Origin: Taibaiella sp041660405
GTDB taxonomy: Bacteria; Bacteroidota; Bacteroidia; Chitinophagales; Chitinophagaceae
Assembly: GCA_041660405.1 (NCBI GenBank)
Contig: JBAZWL010000008.1
Coordinates: 104,606 to 168,605 of the forward strand
DNA: 64,000 nt
Direction: 5' to 3'
In this document: positions 1 to 9,536 of the stretch, one piece after another
Position numbering within the stretch: the stretch's first letter is position 1
Layout of the letters: each line of letters begins with the position of its first letter
Made by a program: the position numbers and the translations under genes
Notes under the pieces: model-generated
What the model saw: only the letters and a program-made list of their open reading frames with translations
The model's database searches: none
Told to the model about the DNA's origin: nothing

Positions 1-1
1 T

Positions 2-787
2 ACTTACAATGTTAAAGTGACCAACCAATATGGTTGTTCAGAAAGCGATACGATCGGTGTGATATTGCGTCCGAACCCTGTTGTGGAATTGGGTAACGAT
101 ACAACAGTTTGTAACGGAGTGGTATTGACCCTTAATCCGGGCAATGATGGTATTGAATACTTCTGGAATACAGGTCAGACCTCCCAGATCATCAATATCA
201 ACAGTCCGGGCAGCTATAATGTATTTGTGACCAACAGCCAGGGCTGTATCAAAGGAGATACTATAGTTATCAACATGCAGGGCGAATTGCCGTCAATACA
301 GGGTATCAATGTTACCAATAACGGTCAGTACACGTTCCAGTTTACGGCAGTCAATCCGCAGAATGTGATCGGTTATGACTGGGATTTCGGAGATGGATCG
401 GCCCATAGCTACCAGGTTTCCCCGACGCATACTTATGCTAATAATGGTAACTATATTGTGGTATTACACCTAAGCAGCACCTGTGGTTTCTTAAACGATT
501 CCTCATCAGCTCATATCCTGGGTATCAACCAGCTTAACGTGACGATGGATGAACTTACAGTTTATCCTAACCCGACGAGGGAAGTGGCAACGATCCTGAA
601 CCGTGGAGCGCTTAAGATGGAGCAGATAGAAGTGTACAATGTGCTTGGCCAGGTGATCTACAAATCGAAGGCAGACAGCAAGAATAAACATACGTTAAAG
701 CTAGAAGGTTTTGCATCAGGTGTGTACACCATCCAGGTATTTACCGACAAAGGTACTGTGGCCAGGAAGCTCGAAATTATTAAGTAG
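2..787 (+). CDS. T9SS-secreted adhesin-like protein, C-terminal part (5' end outside window)
   Basis: The reading frame is open from base 2, so this is the C-terminal 261 residues of a longer cell-surface protein. In order it shows an Ig-like/adhesin segment with a conserved VTNQYGCSESD strand, a second similar repeat (VTNSQGCIKGD), a PKD-like domain (DWDFGDG), and a C-terminal type IX secretion sorting domain (VYPNP, then VYNVLGQVIY and a final KLEIIK). Type A sorting domains direct export through the T9SS and attachment or release at the cell surface. It is clearly paralogous to the C-terminus of the gene at 3078-7205, sharing the same domain order and many identical stretches such as SAHILGINQLN. 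The true start lies upstream of the window. Function beyond surface localisation cannot be stated. Confidence 0.85.
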   Translation, partial: TYNVKVTNQYGCSESDTIGVILRPNPVVELGNDTTVCNGVVLTLNPGNDGIEYFWNTGQTSQIININSPGSYNVFVTNSQGCIKGDTIVINMQGELPSIQGINVTNNGQYTFQFTAVNPQNVIGYDWDFGDGSAHSYQVSPTHTYANNGNYIVVLHLSSTCGFLNDSSSAHILGINQLNVTMDELTVYPNPTREVATILNRGALKMEQIEVYNVLGQVIYKSKADSKNKHTLKLEGFASGVYTIQVFTDKGTVARKLEIIK

Positions 788-868
788 GGATATTAAATAT
801 TGGGCGGAACAAAAACGTTCTGTCCAATATTATTTATTATTTTTGATATTAAATCCAATAATTATAAC

Positions 869-2617
869 ATGAAGATCTTTACAAAAAAAAGCCTGATTTA
901 TGCTGCGCTTTGCGCCGTTGCGCCTTTTCTAAATTCAGTTGACAGTTACGCTCAGCCTACTTCAACGCTTACCGTTGGTACAGGAACAACATCGGGTTAT
1001 TTAGCCCCGCTTTATTCTTGCTACGGATATTCTTATACCCAGCAAATATACACTGCTGCACAAATTATAGCTGCTAACGGTGGAGTAGCACCTTCTTCCA
1101 ACACCATTACCAAGATCAGGTTCTTTTCCAACTCTTCTTCTACCACCACCACTGCGGCCAGTAACGGATGGACTATTTATATGGGAAGTACAGCGACAAG
1201 CACATTCGCTTCTAACACAAGTTGGGTACCTCTGGCAAGTATGTCACAGGTATTTACCGGAACAGTAACCTTCCCCGCACCGGGCAACTGGGTAGAATTA
1301 GTCCTTGCTACTCCTTTTGTATGGGATGGTACCAGCAATATTGTTGTGGCTGTAGATGAAAATGTGGCTTCCTGGAATTGTACTTTATATTGGAATTCTA
1401 CCGTAACTACAGGTGCTCAGACTATTTATTATTATAATGACTATACTAATCCTGACCCCGCATCTCCTCCCACTGCGGGCGGTACTACTACAACCCGTCC
1501 GAACATTCAATTTGAATTTCTTGTTTCGCCTAACAATGCAGGGGTAAGTGACATTACTGTACCCCAACTGCCTTTCTGTTCAGGTATACAGGAAGTGTCG
1601 GCTGTTGTACATAACTATGGTTCCAATATCATCAACAATGTAAATGTTAACTGGAGCATCGATGGCGTTTTACAGGCACCCGTTACCCTGTCCACTGCTA
1701 TCGATATGGAGAATACTACCGCCGGACCAGAAGCTACTGTGGTTTTGGGTGATGTGAATTTTGATTACACAGTTCCTAAATTAATCAAAGCATGGACCTC
1801 AATGCCAAACAGCGTTGCAGATACAAAACCGGTCAACGATTCCAGTGCTGCGAGCATTACAGCTGCATTATTAGGCATTAATGATCTTCTTATCTCACCT
1901 CAGGATACTACTATCTGCTCTGGCGAAACTATTGTTCTTAATGCAGGTGTTCATCCTCAGGATCCAATCTATATCTGGAATAATGGCCAATTGACACCAA
2001 CCATTAATGTTTCCCAACCAGGAACATATAGTGTAAAGGTTCAGAATACGGATGGTTGTTTTGATCGGGATACTATAACAGTTACTGTTTACCCTGATCC
2101 TGTGGTTAATTCTATTGCCATTATTGACAACGGTGATGGTACTTTTACCTTCAATGTAATCGGTGCCCAGAATATTGATAGCTATACCTGGAGTTTTGGT
2201 GATGGTTCCAACGAAATAAATGATAACGGAATGCCGGGCCAGCAAATTCATGGCTATACCGTTCCGGGAAGCTATACCGTTACTCTTACCTTAAGGAATG
2301 AATGTGGTGAAGTAGTCGTTACCCGTGTGGTGACCATTAGTGCTCCTACCGGCATTGACGATGTTTCTGCTTTACAAAAGGAAATAAGCGTATATCCTAA
2401 CCCGTCAAAAAGCAAAGTGATTATAGCTAATAAGGCTAACATAAAAATGATGGAGATCAGCATTGTGAACCTGATGGGCCAGCAGGTGTATAAAAACGAT
2501 AAAATAAATGCAGTGCAGGTTGAAATAAATACGACCGGATTTGCAGCAGGTATTTATAATGTTATGATCAATACAGAAAAAGGAATGGTGACCAAAAAAC
2601 TGGAGATCATCAATTAA
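869..2617 (+). CDS. T9SS type A sorting domain protein with PKD domain
   Basis: 582-residue secreted protein. The ATG at 869 gives a good signal peptide (MKIFTKKSLIYAALCAV, cleavage near SYAQ); an upstream in-frame start at 800 would only add a non-signal leader. The N-terminal ~220 residues look like a jelly-roll/MAM-like module containing ATPFVWDGTSNIVVAV; the same WDG-S/T-N-I signature occurs twice in the next gene. An Ig-like segment (LISPQDTTICSGE, then NTDGCFDRD), a PKD domain (WSFGDGS) and a C-terminal sorting domain (VYPNPSKSK ... KKLEIIN) follow. It lies between two paralogous T9SS proteins on the same strand and is followed by a strong terminator. The sorting domain implies export by the T9SS; substrate or ligand is unknown. 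Confidence 0.85.
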   Translation: MKIFTKKSLIYAALCAVAPFLNSVDSYAQPTSTLTVGTGTTSGYLAPLYSCYGYSYTQQIYTAAQIIAANGGVAPSSNTITKIRFFSNSSSTTTTAASNGWTIYMGSTATSTFASNTSWVPLASMSQVFTGTVTFPAPGNWVELVLATPFVWDGTSNIVVAVDENVASWNCTLYWNSTVTTGAQTIYYYNDYTNPDPASPPTAGGTTTTRPNIQFEFLVSPNNAGVSDITVPQLPFCSGIQEVSAVVHNYGSNIINNVNVNWSIDGVLQAPVTLSTAIDMENTTAGPEATVVLGDVNFDYTVPKLIKAWTSMPNSVADTKPVNDSSAASITAALLGINDLLISPQDTTICSGETIVLNAGVHPQDPIYIWNNGQLTPTINVSQPGTYSVKVQNTDGCFDRDTITVTVYPDPVVNSIAIIDNGDGTFTFNVIGAQNIDSYTWSFGDGSNEINDNGMPGQQIHGYTVPGSYTVTLTLRNECGEVVVTRVVTISAPTGIDDVSALQKEISVYPNPSKSKVIIANKANIKMMEISIVNLMGQQVYKNDKINAVQVEINTTGFAAGIYNVMINTEKGMVTKKLEIIN

Positions 2618-2635
2618 ACAAAAGAATTTTTACAA

Positions 2636-2670
2636 GAAAAGGGATAGCATTTGCTATCCCTTTTCTTGTT
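2636..2670 (+). terminator. Rho-independent terminator after the 869-2617 gene
   Basis: Perfect hairpin: AAAAGGGATAGC (from 2637) pairs with GCTATCCCTTTT (to 2664), with a very short A/T loop, followed by a T-rich tract (TTTTCTTGTT). It lies about 20 bp past the stop codon. Confidence 0.8.
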
Positions 2671-3077
2671 TATGAATGTTCCGTTTTTAAAATGTAATGG
2701 TCTAAATGCAAAATATTAATAATTAAAAAATTGACTTTAAGCAAGAAATGATAAAATTTTTACAAAAGCAAACCAAAGGCATTTTATACTCGTCTTTCAA
2801 TAAAGTGTGTTTTTCATTATCAAAAAAATGAACCATAAATAAAAAGCTTGATGCAGCAGGTAAGTTTAAACATCGGGCAAAACCAAACCCACCATAAGGC
2901 CTTATTAAAATTTGTTAACATATTTTTATTAATAATTTCCATTATCATTAACAGAATTAATTTGTCACTTTGTGATTAATAATTTGTTAAATTTCATTTT
3001 AAGTTAATGTGTGTCTAAGTTTTAACATAAATATCATCTAGCTTCGTTGACCAAATATTTTCCTTTAATCTAAATTC
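2671..3077 (+). other. Non-coding AT-rich interval upstream of the 1375-aa adhesin
   Basis: About 400 bp with no credible ORF on either strand. It is very AT-rich (many TTAATAATTT and TTTGTTAA runs), as expected of a Bacteroidota promoter region. I could not pick one convincing -33/-7 pair. No RNA gene or repeat was recognised. Confidence 0.5.
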
Positions 3078-6000
3078 ATGAAAATGAAATCTACAAATTA
3101 CTTCGGTAAGTTATTGTGGATTGCGCTGTTGTTTATAACAACAACTGTGCTTTCTTACCAGGCTGCAGCTTATCCTGCATCCAGTTACAGCTTTACTCCC
3201 TTAGCAGGAACCTTTACAGAAATTACAGGAGGCACAAGTGTTTCCGTAATTGAGGCTGATGAAGATTATTCGGGAAGCCTCCCAATTGGTTTCACTTTTA
3301 ATTATTGTGGTATACCATATACAGATTTTGTAGTGGGTTCTAACGGCTGGTTAAGCTTTGCTGCTCCCAATGGTTCCTATTCATGGAATGATCAAACCGA
3401 AATTAATAGTATAAAGCCTGCTCTATTTCCTTTATGGGAAGATCTTAGTGGAGACGGGGGCGAAGCCAGTTATATCGTAACGGGAACGGCTCCTAACCGC
3501 GTATTGACCATGCAGTTTAAAAATTGGCTCTGGACTTGGAGTGCAAGCTCGCCAGTGATCAGTTTTCAGGTTAAACTGTATGAAACGACTAACGTAATTG
3601 AATACGTTTACAGACAAGAATCAGGCTCAATAAGTGGCTGGTCTTGGTCTATAAATGCTACAATTGGTATTGCAGATGGTGACGCAGTTCCTAACTTTTT
3701 GACGTTAAACAACACCAGTTCAGCTCCGGTTGCATCTTCTACAACGTTTAATACCGGCATAGGATCTAAGCCGGCAAATGGACAAATATATCGCTTTACG
3801 CCGCCGCCAAATTGCGCAGGTGCTATTTTCCCGGTTGCAGGACCGGCTACCGTATTTCCTACCTCGGTTTGCCTGAGTGGAATTGTGAACCTGAGTATAT
3901 CAACAGCTATGCCAGTAGTTACCGATCTTACCTACCAATGGCAATCAGCACCTGCTGCTGCAGGTCCGTGGACAAGCATAGCACCGCCGGACATTTTTCC
4001 TTCACAATCCACAACAGTATCTGCTCCATTGTATTTCAGATGCAGAGTATTGTGTAATGGAGATTCACTTGCCCCTGTTTGGACTTCTACTCCTACTGCT
4101 CAAATAACAGTAAACAATCCCGGAACAGCTGTTGGTAACGGTGCAAGCCGCTGTGGACCTGGTACGTTAACGCTTACTGCCACAGGCACAGCCGGAGGCC
4201 CTCAGCTTAAGTGGTATACCGCACCTGCTGGTGGGGCACCAATAGGTGCAGGAAGTCCATGGACAACTCCTTTTGTTCCCACAACAACTACTTTTTATGT
4301 AACTGCAGGATCGCCGGATGTAAACGGTACACAAGCGATAGGGGCTGGAGCATTGACTACCAACTGGGATGAGTTCAAGCCCTTTTATGGAGCCTGGAGC
4401 GGTGGATATAAACATCAATATCTTATTTTGCCATCAGAGTTACTGGCATTGGGAATTACACCTGGCACTATTATCACTTCACTTGCTTTTGATGTGGTAT
4501 CCGCGGGAAATAGTTACGACGGTTTTGCTATAAGCTTGAAAAATACAGGAACTACGGCTTTCGATCCTAATCCTTTGAGCCTTGAAAGTGGGGCACAATT
4601 GGTAAAAACGCCAGCTAGCATTACAACAACAGTAGGTATCAATACATTTGTATTTGATGTACCCACCCCTTTTGTATGGGATGGAAGTACGCTGATGGTG
4701 CAAACTTGCTGGAGTAACGGCAGTAATTCAACTAACAATAGCGAAGTAAAATATGATGATGTGCCATTTGCCGCGAGCCAATTTGGTTTTGGTGATAATT
4801 TGACTCCGGTCCAAATTTGCGACAATCCTCCTTTCATGGGTTGGCAGTCAGTCGAAAAAAGACCTAAAATGATCTTAGGCTATACCGCATCCTGCCAGGG
4901 ACCCAGAGTTCCGGTTGTTGCAACGGTTACACCATCTCCGGGCCTTACCGTTACAGCACCAGATGTTATTTGTCATGAAACGACAGCTCCTATTACTGTA
5001 GTGCCACAAGGAACTCCATACTCTACTTATGAATGGACTCCTGCTCCTGCTTCGGATCTCTTTACAGACCCTGCAGCAACTGTGCCTTACGTAGCGGGTA
5101 ACAGTGCAACTTCTTTATTCTTTAAATCTCCGGATGCAGGTGAGCATGTGTATTATCTTTTTGCAGAAAATACAACAACAAATTGTAACCATGCAGACAC
5201 CGTAAGGATATGGAACCAGCCTGGTGGAATTACTATTAAAGCAATTCCCGATACTATCTGTAACAGTGGAACAGCTACAATGACTTTAGTACCTGCAACA
5301 GATTATTATCCCGGAAGCATTCAATGGCAAGATTCAACAGTTGGTGTGAACTTTGCAGATATTGCCGGAGCTAATGATCCTGCTTTTACTACGCCGGTGA
5401 TAGCGGACAATCATTACTATAAAGCAGTAATCAGAGCGGGCGCAACAATATGTGAAAGCCCTGTTCAATCTATTATTGTTGCCCATCCGGTAATGATATC
5501 AACCAAGGATAGCTTCAATTGCGGACCAGGTGTAGTAACACTTGAAGCAGTGACCGGAGGTTTTTCAAATGTTAAATGGTACGATTCTCCAACTGCTTCA
5601 CAACCTGTGGGTGGCGGAAGTCCTTTTGAAACACCTTTCCTTGGAACGACAACAACTTACTATGTTGCTGCTTCTACCGGAGTAGCACAACCTGAACCTA
5701 CAGTAATTGGTTCAGGAACATTTACCAGTTCATGGACAGACGTTCCCTATTGTCTTAATTCCTCCGGAAATAAAGTACAATGGCTTATTAATGCAGCAGA
5801 CCTTTCGGCAGCAGGTTTTAATGAAGGATTTATCAATTCCATTGGTTTTGAAGTGGAAAATGCCGGTGATGCCGTAGAGAATTTTACCTTAAGCATGAAA
5901 TTAACATCGCTGACGATACTCAACGCTCCTTTAGAAACCAATATGCAAACTGTATTTTCAACGCCGTCATACCAGCCGATTGGTAATACTACAAATGTAC

Positions 6001-7205
6001 ACGTTCTGGATGCGCCTTTTTATTGGGATGGGACTTCTAACATCATCCTGGAAGAATGCCATAGCAATGCATCATGGGGATCAAGCTCCAGTGTGGTAAT
6101 GGATTGGACTGGTTCATCTATGTATAATAGTTCTGATAATAGCGACCATTGTACCAATCCGGGTGGCCAGACCTGGACCAGCAGCACTATTCCTAATATA
6201 AGAATAGAAATGCAAGGACCTTGCGAAAGTGCAAGGGAAGAAGTTACAGCACATATACGTCCTGTGCCGATTGTAGATCTTGGAATAGATATTAATAAAT
6301 GTGTAGATCCAGGCGAAGAAACCGTAGTACTTGATGCAGGTGTTCAGCCTAATAACGCAACTTATCTTTGGGACGACGGAGTTACCACATCTCAGGTAAG
6401 GGCAGTACATCAAAATGGTAACTACTCTGTAGAAGTTACAAATGAATACGGTTGCAGTAAGGAAGATGATATAAACGTTATCTTCCGTCACAACCCTATT
6501 GTTCATCTTGGAAATGATACATCTGTTTGTAATGGGGTTACCCTCAAACTTGATGCCGGAACACAAGGCATAGAATACTTCTGGAGTACTGGTGCAACCA
6601 CATCTTCTATTACTGTTTCCACTGCGGGATCATACAATGTATTTGTAACGAATGGCGAAGGTTGTATCAAAACGGATACCATTACCATATCTATGAATGG
6701 ACAATTGCCAACCACCCAGGGAATAAATATAGTAAACAATGGTTTGAATACCTTTACATTCAGCCCGGTTAATCCACAAAACGTACTGGGTTATGAATGG
6801 GATTTTGGTGATGGTACTCCACATGAGTATACTATGGTCGCCACGCACCCATATGCTAACCCAGGCAATTACATAGTATTGTTATATTTATCCAGTAGTT
6901 GTGGATTTGGTGCCGATTCAATGTCAGCACACATCTTAGGTATTAACCAGCTTAACCTGGATAATTCTGAAATGATGGTATATCCTAATCCGACTAAAGA
7001 ATCGGCTACGATACTGAATAAAAGCAGTGCAAAAATGGAAGAAGTTTCTGTATATAATGTGCTGGGACAAGTCATCTATCGTGCGAAAGCAGATAGCATT
7101 GAAAAGCATACCCTTAAACTAGAAGGATTATCTTCAGGCATTTACACAGTTTACATTATGACCAACAAGGGTAGTGTAACCAGAAAGCTTGAAATTATCA
7201 GATAG
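3078..7205 (+). CDS. Large multidomain T9SS-secreted surface protein (1375 aa)
   Basis: The signal peptide spans roughly residues 1-32 (MKMKSTNYFGKLLWIALLF ... AAA). Residues ~35-240 form a lectin/NHL-like head (SNGWLSF, PLWEDLSGDGG). Two copies of an Ig-like plus jelly-roll module follow, at ~354-607 (CGPGTLTL, KWYTAP, FVWDGSTLMVQ) and ~811-1047 (CGPGVVTL, KWYDSP, FYWDGTSNIIL). Adhesin repeats with VTNEYGCSKEDD and VTNGEGCIKTD come next, then a PKD domain (EWDFGDG) and a type A T9SS sorting domain (VYPNPTKE ... RKLEIIR). Many cysteines are consistent with an extracellular protein. Its C-terminal ~260 residues are paralogous to the truncated gene at the left edge. Probable role is adhesion or polymer binding, by domain content only. 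Confidence 0.85.
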   Translation: MKMKSTNYFGKLLWIALLFITTTVLSYQAAAYPASSYSFTPLAGTFTEITGGTSVSVIEADEDYSGSLPIGFTFNYCGIPYTDFVVGSNGWLSFAAPNGSYSWNDQTEINSIKPALFPLWEDLSGDGGEASYIVTGTAPNRVLTMQFKNWLWTWSASSPVISFQVKLYETTNVIEYVYRQESGSISGWSWSINATIGIADGDAVPNFLTLNNTSSAPVASSTTFNTGIGSKPANGQIYRFTPPPNCAGAIFPVAGPATVFPTSVCLSGIVNLSISTAMPVVTDLTYQWQSAPAAAGPWTSIAPPDIFPSQSTTVSAPLYFRCRVLCNGDSLAPVWTSTPTAQITVNNPGTAVGNGASRCGPGTLTLTATGTAGGPQLKWYTAPAGGAPIGAGSPWTTPFVPTTTTFYVTAGSPDVNGTQAIGAGALTTNWDEFKPFYGAWSGGYKHQYLILPSELLALGITPGTIITSLAFDVVSAGNSYDGFAISLKNTGTTAFDPNPLSLESGAQLVKTPASITTTVGINTFVFDVPTPFVWDGSTLMVQTCWSNGSNSTNNSEVKYDDVPFAASQFGFGDNLTPVQICDNPPFMGWQSVEKRPKMILGYTASCQGPRVPVVATVTPSPGLTVTAPDVICHETTAPITVVPQGTPYSTYEWTPAPASDLFTDPAATVPYVAGNSATSLFFKSPDAGEHVYYLFAENTTTNCNHADTVRIWNQPGGITIKAIPDTICNSGTATMTLVPATDYYPGSIQWQDSTVGVNFADIAGANDPAFTTPVIADNHYYKAVIRAGATICESPVQSIIVAHPVMISTKDSFNCGPGVVTLEAVTGGFSNVKWYDSPTASQPVGGGSPFETPFLGTTTTYYVAASTGVAQPEPTVIGSGTFTSSWTDVPYCLNSSGNKVQWLINAADLSAAGFNEGFINSIGFEVENAGDAVENFTLSMKLTSLTILNAPLETNMQTVFSTPSYQPIGNTTNVHVLDAPFYWDGTSNIILEECHSNASWGSSSSVVMDWTGSSMYNSSDNSDHCTNPGGQTWTSSTIPNIRIEMQGPCESAREEVTAHIRPVPIVDLGIDINKCVDPGEETVVLDAGVQPNNATYLWDDGVTTSQVRAVHQNGNYSVEVTNEYGCSKEDDINVIFRHNPIVHLGNDTSVCNGVTLKLDAGTQGIEYFWSTGATTSSITVSTAGSYNVFVTNGEGCIKTDTITISMNGQLPTTQGINIVNNGLNTFTFSPVNPQNVLGYEWDFGDGTPHEYTMVATHPYANPGNYIVLLYLSSSCGFGADSMSAHILGINQLNLDNSEMMVYPNPTKESATILNKSSAKMEEVSVYNVLGQVIYRAKADSIEKHTLKLEGLSSGIYTVYIMTNKGSVTRKLEIIR

Positions 7206-7221
7206 GTTACAAAAAATAGAT

Positions 7222-7265
7222 TATAAATGAAACAGGCGACCGGAAGGTCGCCTGTTTCATTTATA
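7222..7265. terminator. Bidirectional terminator between the adhesin gene and ispE
   Basis: A long stem (AAATGAAACAGGCGACC at 7225-7241 with its complement at 7246-7262) and a GGAA tetraloop separate convergent genes. The distal arm overlaps the ispE stop codon at 7261-7263. A-rich and T-rich flanks on either side suit termination in both directions. Confidence 0.8.
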
Positions 7266-8079
7266 AAAGATAGCGTTGTTTAAGTTCAGTTTCAGAACTG
7301 ATTTCGGCCTGCTCTCCCTTTTTGAAAATACCATAAACAGTAGAGCCGGTCCCGCTAAGAGCTGCATATAAAGCACCTTTCGCGTATAATTGTTCTTTCA
7401 GATTCTGTAGCAGTGGATATTCAGGGAAAAGAGAAATTTCAAAATCATTTCTGATATGCTCTTTCCATTTATCCAGAGGCAACGAGGATATGTTCCGTAA
7501 AGAATATGTGGCAGGAGCAGGGGTAATGCCGGCAAAGGCTATAGCAGTGCTGATGTGAATGTCGGGATATATTAATTGGATACTATAATCAGAAAGATCA
7601 AGTTCAATTTCTTCGAGTTGCTCACCCCTTCCCGAGGCGAATGCTGCTTTATTTCTGATAAAAAAAGGACAATCACTTCCTAAATCTAAGGCATACTTTT
7701 CCAGTCGTAAGGTGTCTAGTCCGAGTTTGAAATGATCATTCAGCATTTTTAACATAAATGCTCCATCGGCCGATCCACCACCAAGTCCCGCCCCCATTGG
7801 AATCACTTTATGCAGATGTATCGATAGAGGCCCTATCTTTTCCGGGAAATCGCGTTCTAATAAAGTATAAGCTTTCGATACCAGGTTCTTTTGCTGGTCG
7901 CCGGCTACAGGCAGGCCTGTAAGGTGAATGGAGGTATCTGCCTGCGGTGTATCTACAATTTCCAACGCATCTCTAACCGCTACCGGATAAAAGACGGTTT
8001 CCAGGTTATGATATCCATCATCGCGTTTTGCAGTGATAAATAATCCAATATTTATTTTTGCATTGGGAAAGGTAAGCAT
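7261..8079 (-). CDS. ispE: 4-diphosphocytidyl-2-C-methyl-D-erythritol kinase
   Basis: 272-residue GHMP kinase that phosphorylates CDP-methylerythritol in the cytoplasmic MEP isoprenoid pathway. The N-terminus (FPNAKINIGLFIT) carries the Lys/Asn-rich substrate motif, and residues 94-105 (PMGAGLGGGSAD) form the glycine-rich ATP loop typical of IspE. A third GHMP motif appears near the C-terminus (AALSGTGSTVYGIF). Length is normal for the family (about 260-290). It stands alone, convergent with the upstream adhesin gene and divergent from the ABC ATPase at 8206. Confidence 0.95.
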   Translation of the reverse strand: MLTFPNAKINIGLFITAKRDDGYHNLETVFYPVAVRDALEIVDTPQADTSIHLTGLPVAGDQQKNLVSKAYTLLERDFPEKIGPLSIHLHKVIPMGAGLGGGSADGAFMLKMLNDHFKLGLDTLRLEKYALDLGSDCPFFIRNKAAFASGRGEQLEEIELDLSDYSIQLIYPDIHISTAIAFAGITPAPATYSLRNISSLPLDKWKEHIRNDFEISLFPEYPLLQNLKEQLYAKGALYAALSGTGSTVYGIFKKGEQAEISSETELKQRYLL

Positions 8080-8119
8080 AGTGGTTTCAGAATATTTTTC
8101 TCATCCTATATCAATAAGA

Positions 8120-8151
8120 TTTCTAAAGGCTGCAAATTATTGATAAATTTG
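8120..8151 (+). promoter_or_regulatory. Candidate Bacteroidota housekeeping promoter for the ABC ATPase
   Basis: TAAATTTG at 8144-8151 matches the Bacteroidota -7 consensus TANNTTTG exactly. A TTTC at 8120-8123, 20 bp upstream, is a near match to the -33 TTTG. The start codon is 55 bp downstream. Confidence 0.5.
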
Positions 8152-8205
8152 AACTTTATTGATTCAGGCTGCTATTAGCCAGGATATCTATAGCATAAAC
8201 ATTTC

Positions 8206-8889
8206 ATGGACCAGATCATAACGTTAACAGACATCAAAAAGAACTATTATCTGGGCAGAGAGCCGGTACCGGTATTGAAGGGAATCAACCTTACTATCTT
8301 TAAGAATGAATATGTTGCCTTAATGGGACCTTCAGGTTCGGGCAAATCCACCCTGATGAACCTGCTGGGATGCCTGGATTCTCCTACGGCAGGGCAATAC
8401 GTCCTTAATGGTAAAGATGTGAGCCGAATGCAGGATGATGAACTAGCAAAAGTTCGCAATACAGAAATCGGTTTCGTCTTTCAGCAATTCAATTTATTGC
8501 CAAGACTTACGGCCTGGGAGAATGTAGCGTTGCCATTGATATACGCAGGCATTTCAAAGAAAGAAAGAAACGAAAAGGCATACGAGATGCTTAAGCAGGT
8601 AGGACTTGCAGAACGGGCACATCATAAGCCCAATGAGCTTTCGGGCGGGCAATGCCAGCGTGTGGCCATTGCAAGGGCATTGATCAATACACCTTCCCTG
8701 ATATTGGCAGATGAACCTACAGGTAACCTGGATTCCAAAACTTCGGTAGAAATTATGGAACTCTTCAGTAATATTCAAGCCCTGGGAAATACGGTGATTC
8801 TTGTGACCCATGAAGAAGATATTGCAGCACATGCAAAGCGAGTTGTCCGTATCAAAGATGGCCTTGTAGAACATGATGCGTTGAACTGA
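8206..8889 (+). CDS. LolD/MacB-type ABC transporter ATP-binding protein
   Basis: 227-residue ABC ATPase with every catalytic motif: Walker A GPSGSGKST (41-49), Q-loop FVFQQFN (90-96), signature ELSGGQ (144-149), Walker B LILADEP (165-171) and the H-loop in VTHEED. The family (LolD, MacB, FtsE-like) energises export of lipoproteins, peptides or macrolides through FtsX-like permeases. No permease gene is adjacent: ispE diverges upstream and a cobalamin adenosyltransferase follows after 39 bp. Its membrane partner must therefore be encoded elsewhere. LolD is the likeliest specific assignment but the sequence alone does not settle it. Confidence 0.9.
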   Translation: MDQIITLTDIKKNYYLGREPVPVLKGINLTIFKNEYVALMGPSGSGKSTLMNLLGCLDSPTAGQYVLNGKDVSRMQDDELAKVRNTEIGFVFQQFNLLPRLTAWENVALPLIYAGISKKERNEKAYEMLKQVGLAERAHHKPNELSGGQCQRVAIARALINTPSLILADEPTGNLDSKTSVEIMELFSNIQALGNTVILVTHEEDIAAHAKRVVRIKDGLVEHDALN

Positions 8890-8928
8890 TCGAATAGCTG
8901 AATTATATTTATCCAAAACATCACAAAC

Positions 8929-9489
8929 ATGGCTTTCAGAGTATATACCAAAACAGGTGATAAAGGCAGCACCGCGCTAATAGGCGGCAACCGCGTAGCT
9001 AAAGACCATATCCGCATAGAGGCTTACGGCACTGTCGATGAATTGAATTCTTTTCTTGGCGTAGTTACAGATCAACTGGGAGATCCGGGTATCAATAATT
9101 GGATACTGGAAATCCAGGACCGGTTGTTTACCATTGGCTCCTCATTAGCAACCGATCCCGGTAAGACACCTAAAATGAAACTACCGGATCTGCATGAAAG
9201 TGATATAGAATGGCTGGAGAAAAGGATTGATGAAATGGACGATGTACTACCACAAATGAAGTCATTCATCCTGCCTGGCGGGCATATTGCAGCAAGCCAT
9301 GCACATGTTGCACGTTGTGTATGCCGCAGGGCCGAACGGCTTTGTGTACACATGCAAAACAATGACGAATTTGTAGCGGAAGATGTGCTTAAATATCTTA
9401 ACCGTCTCTCCGACTTTCTGTTTGTATTGGCCCGCTTTATTGTATTTAAAAATGGTGGTACCGAAATACCCTGGAGGGCAAGAGTGTAA
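8929..9489 (+). CDS. Cob(I)yrinic acid a,c-diamide / cobalamin adenosyltransferase, PduO type
   Basis: 186 residues, full length for PduO-type ATP:cob(I)alamin adenosyltransferases, which make adenosylcobalamin from cob(I)alamin and ATP in the cytoplasm. The N-terminal ATP-binding motif is YTKTGDKGSTALIGG, followed by RIEAYGTVDELNSFLG. The C-terminal helical signature VCRRAERL and LNRLSDFLFVLAR is also present. It starts 39 bp after the ABC ATPase and may be co-transcribed with it. No other cobalamin genes are in the window, consistent with salvage rather than de novo synthesis. Confidence 0.93.
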   Translation: MAFRVYTKTGDKGSTALIGGNRVAKDHIRIEAYGTVDELNSFLGVVTDQLGDPGINNWILEIQDRLFTIGSSLATDPGKTPKMKLPDLHESDIEWLEKRIDEMDDVLPQMKSFILPGGHIAASHAHVARCVCRRAERLCVHMQNNDEFVAEDVLKYLNRLSDFLFVLARFIVFKNGGTEIPWRARV

Positions 9490-9536
9490 CTCACTCAAAT
9501 AATTAATCTTTAAAGCAGTTAGCCTTTTTAAAAATA

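Noticed and set aside
7515..7535. AGGGGTA sequence inside ispE
   Set aside because: Inside coding sequence, plus-strand orientation and without a TGTCTT partner at 14 bp; also one in the 869-2617 gene. Treated as chance.
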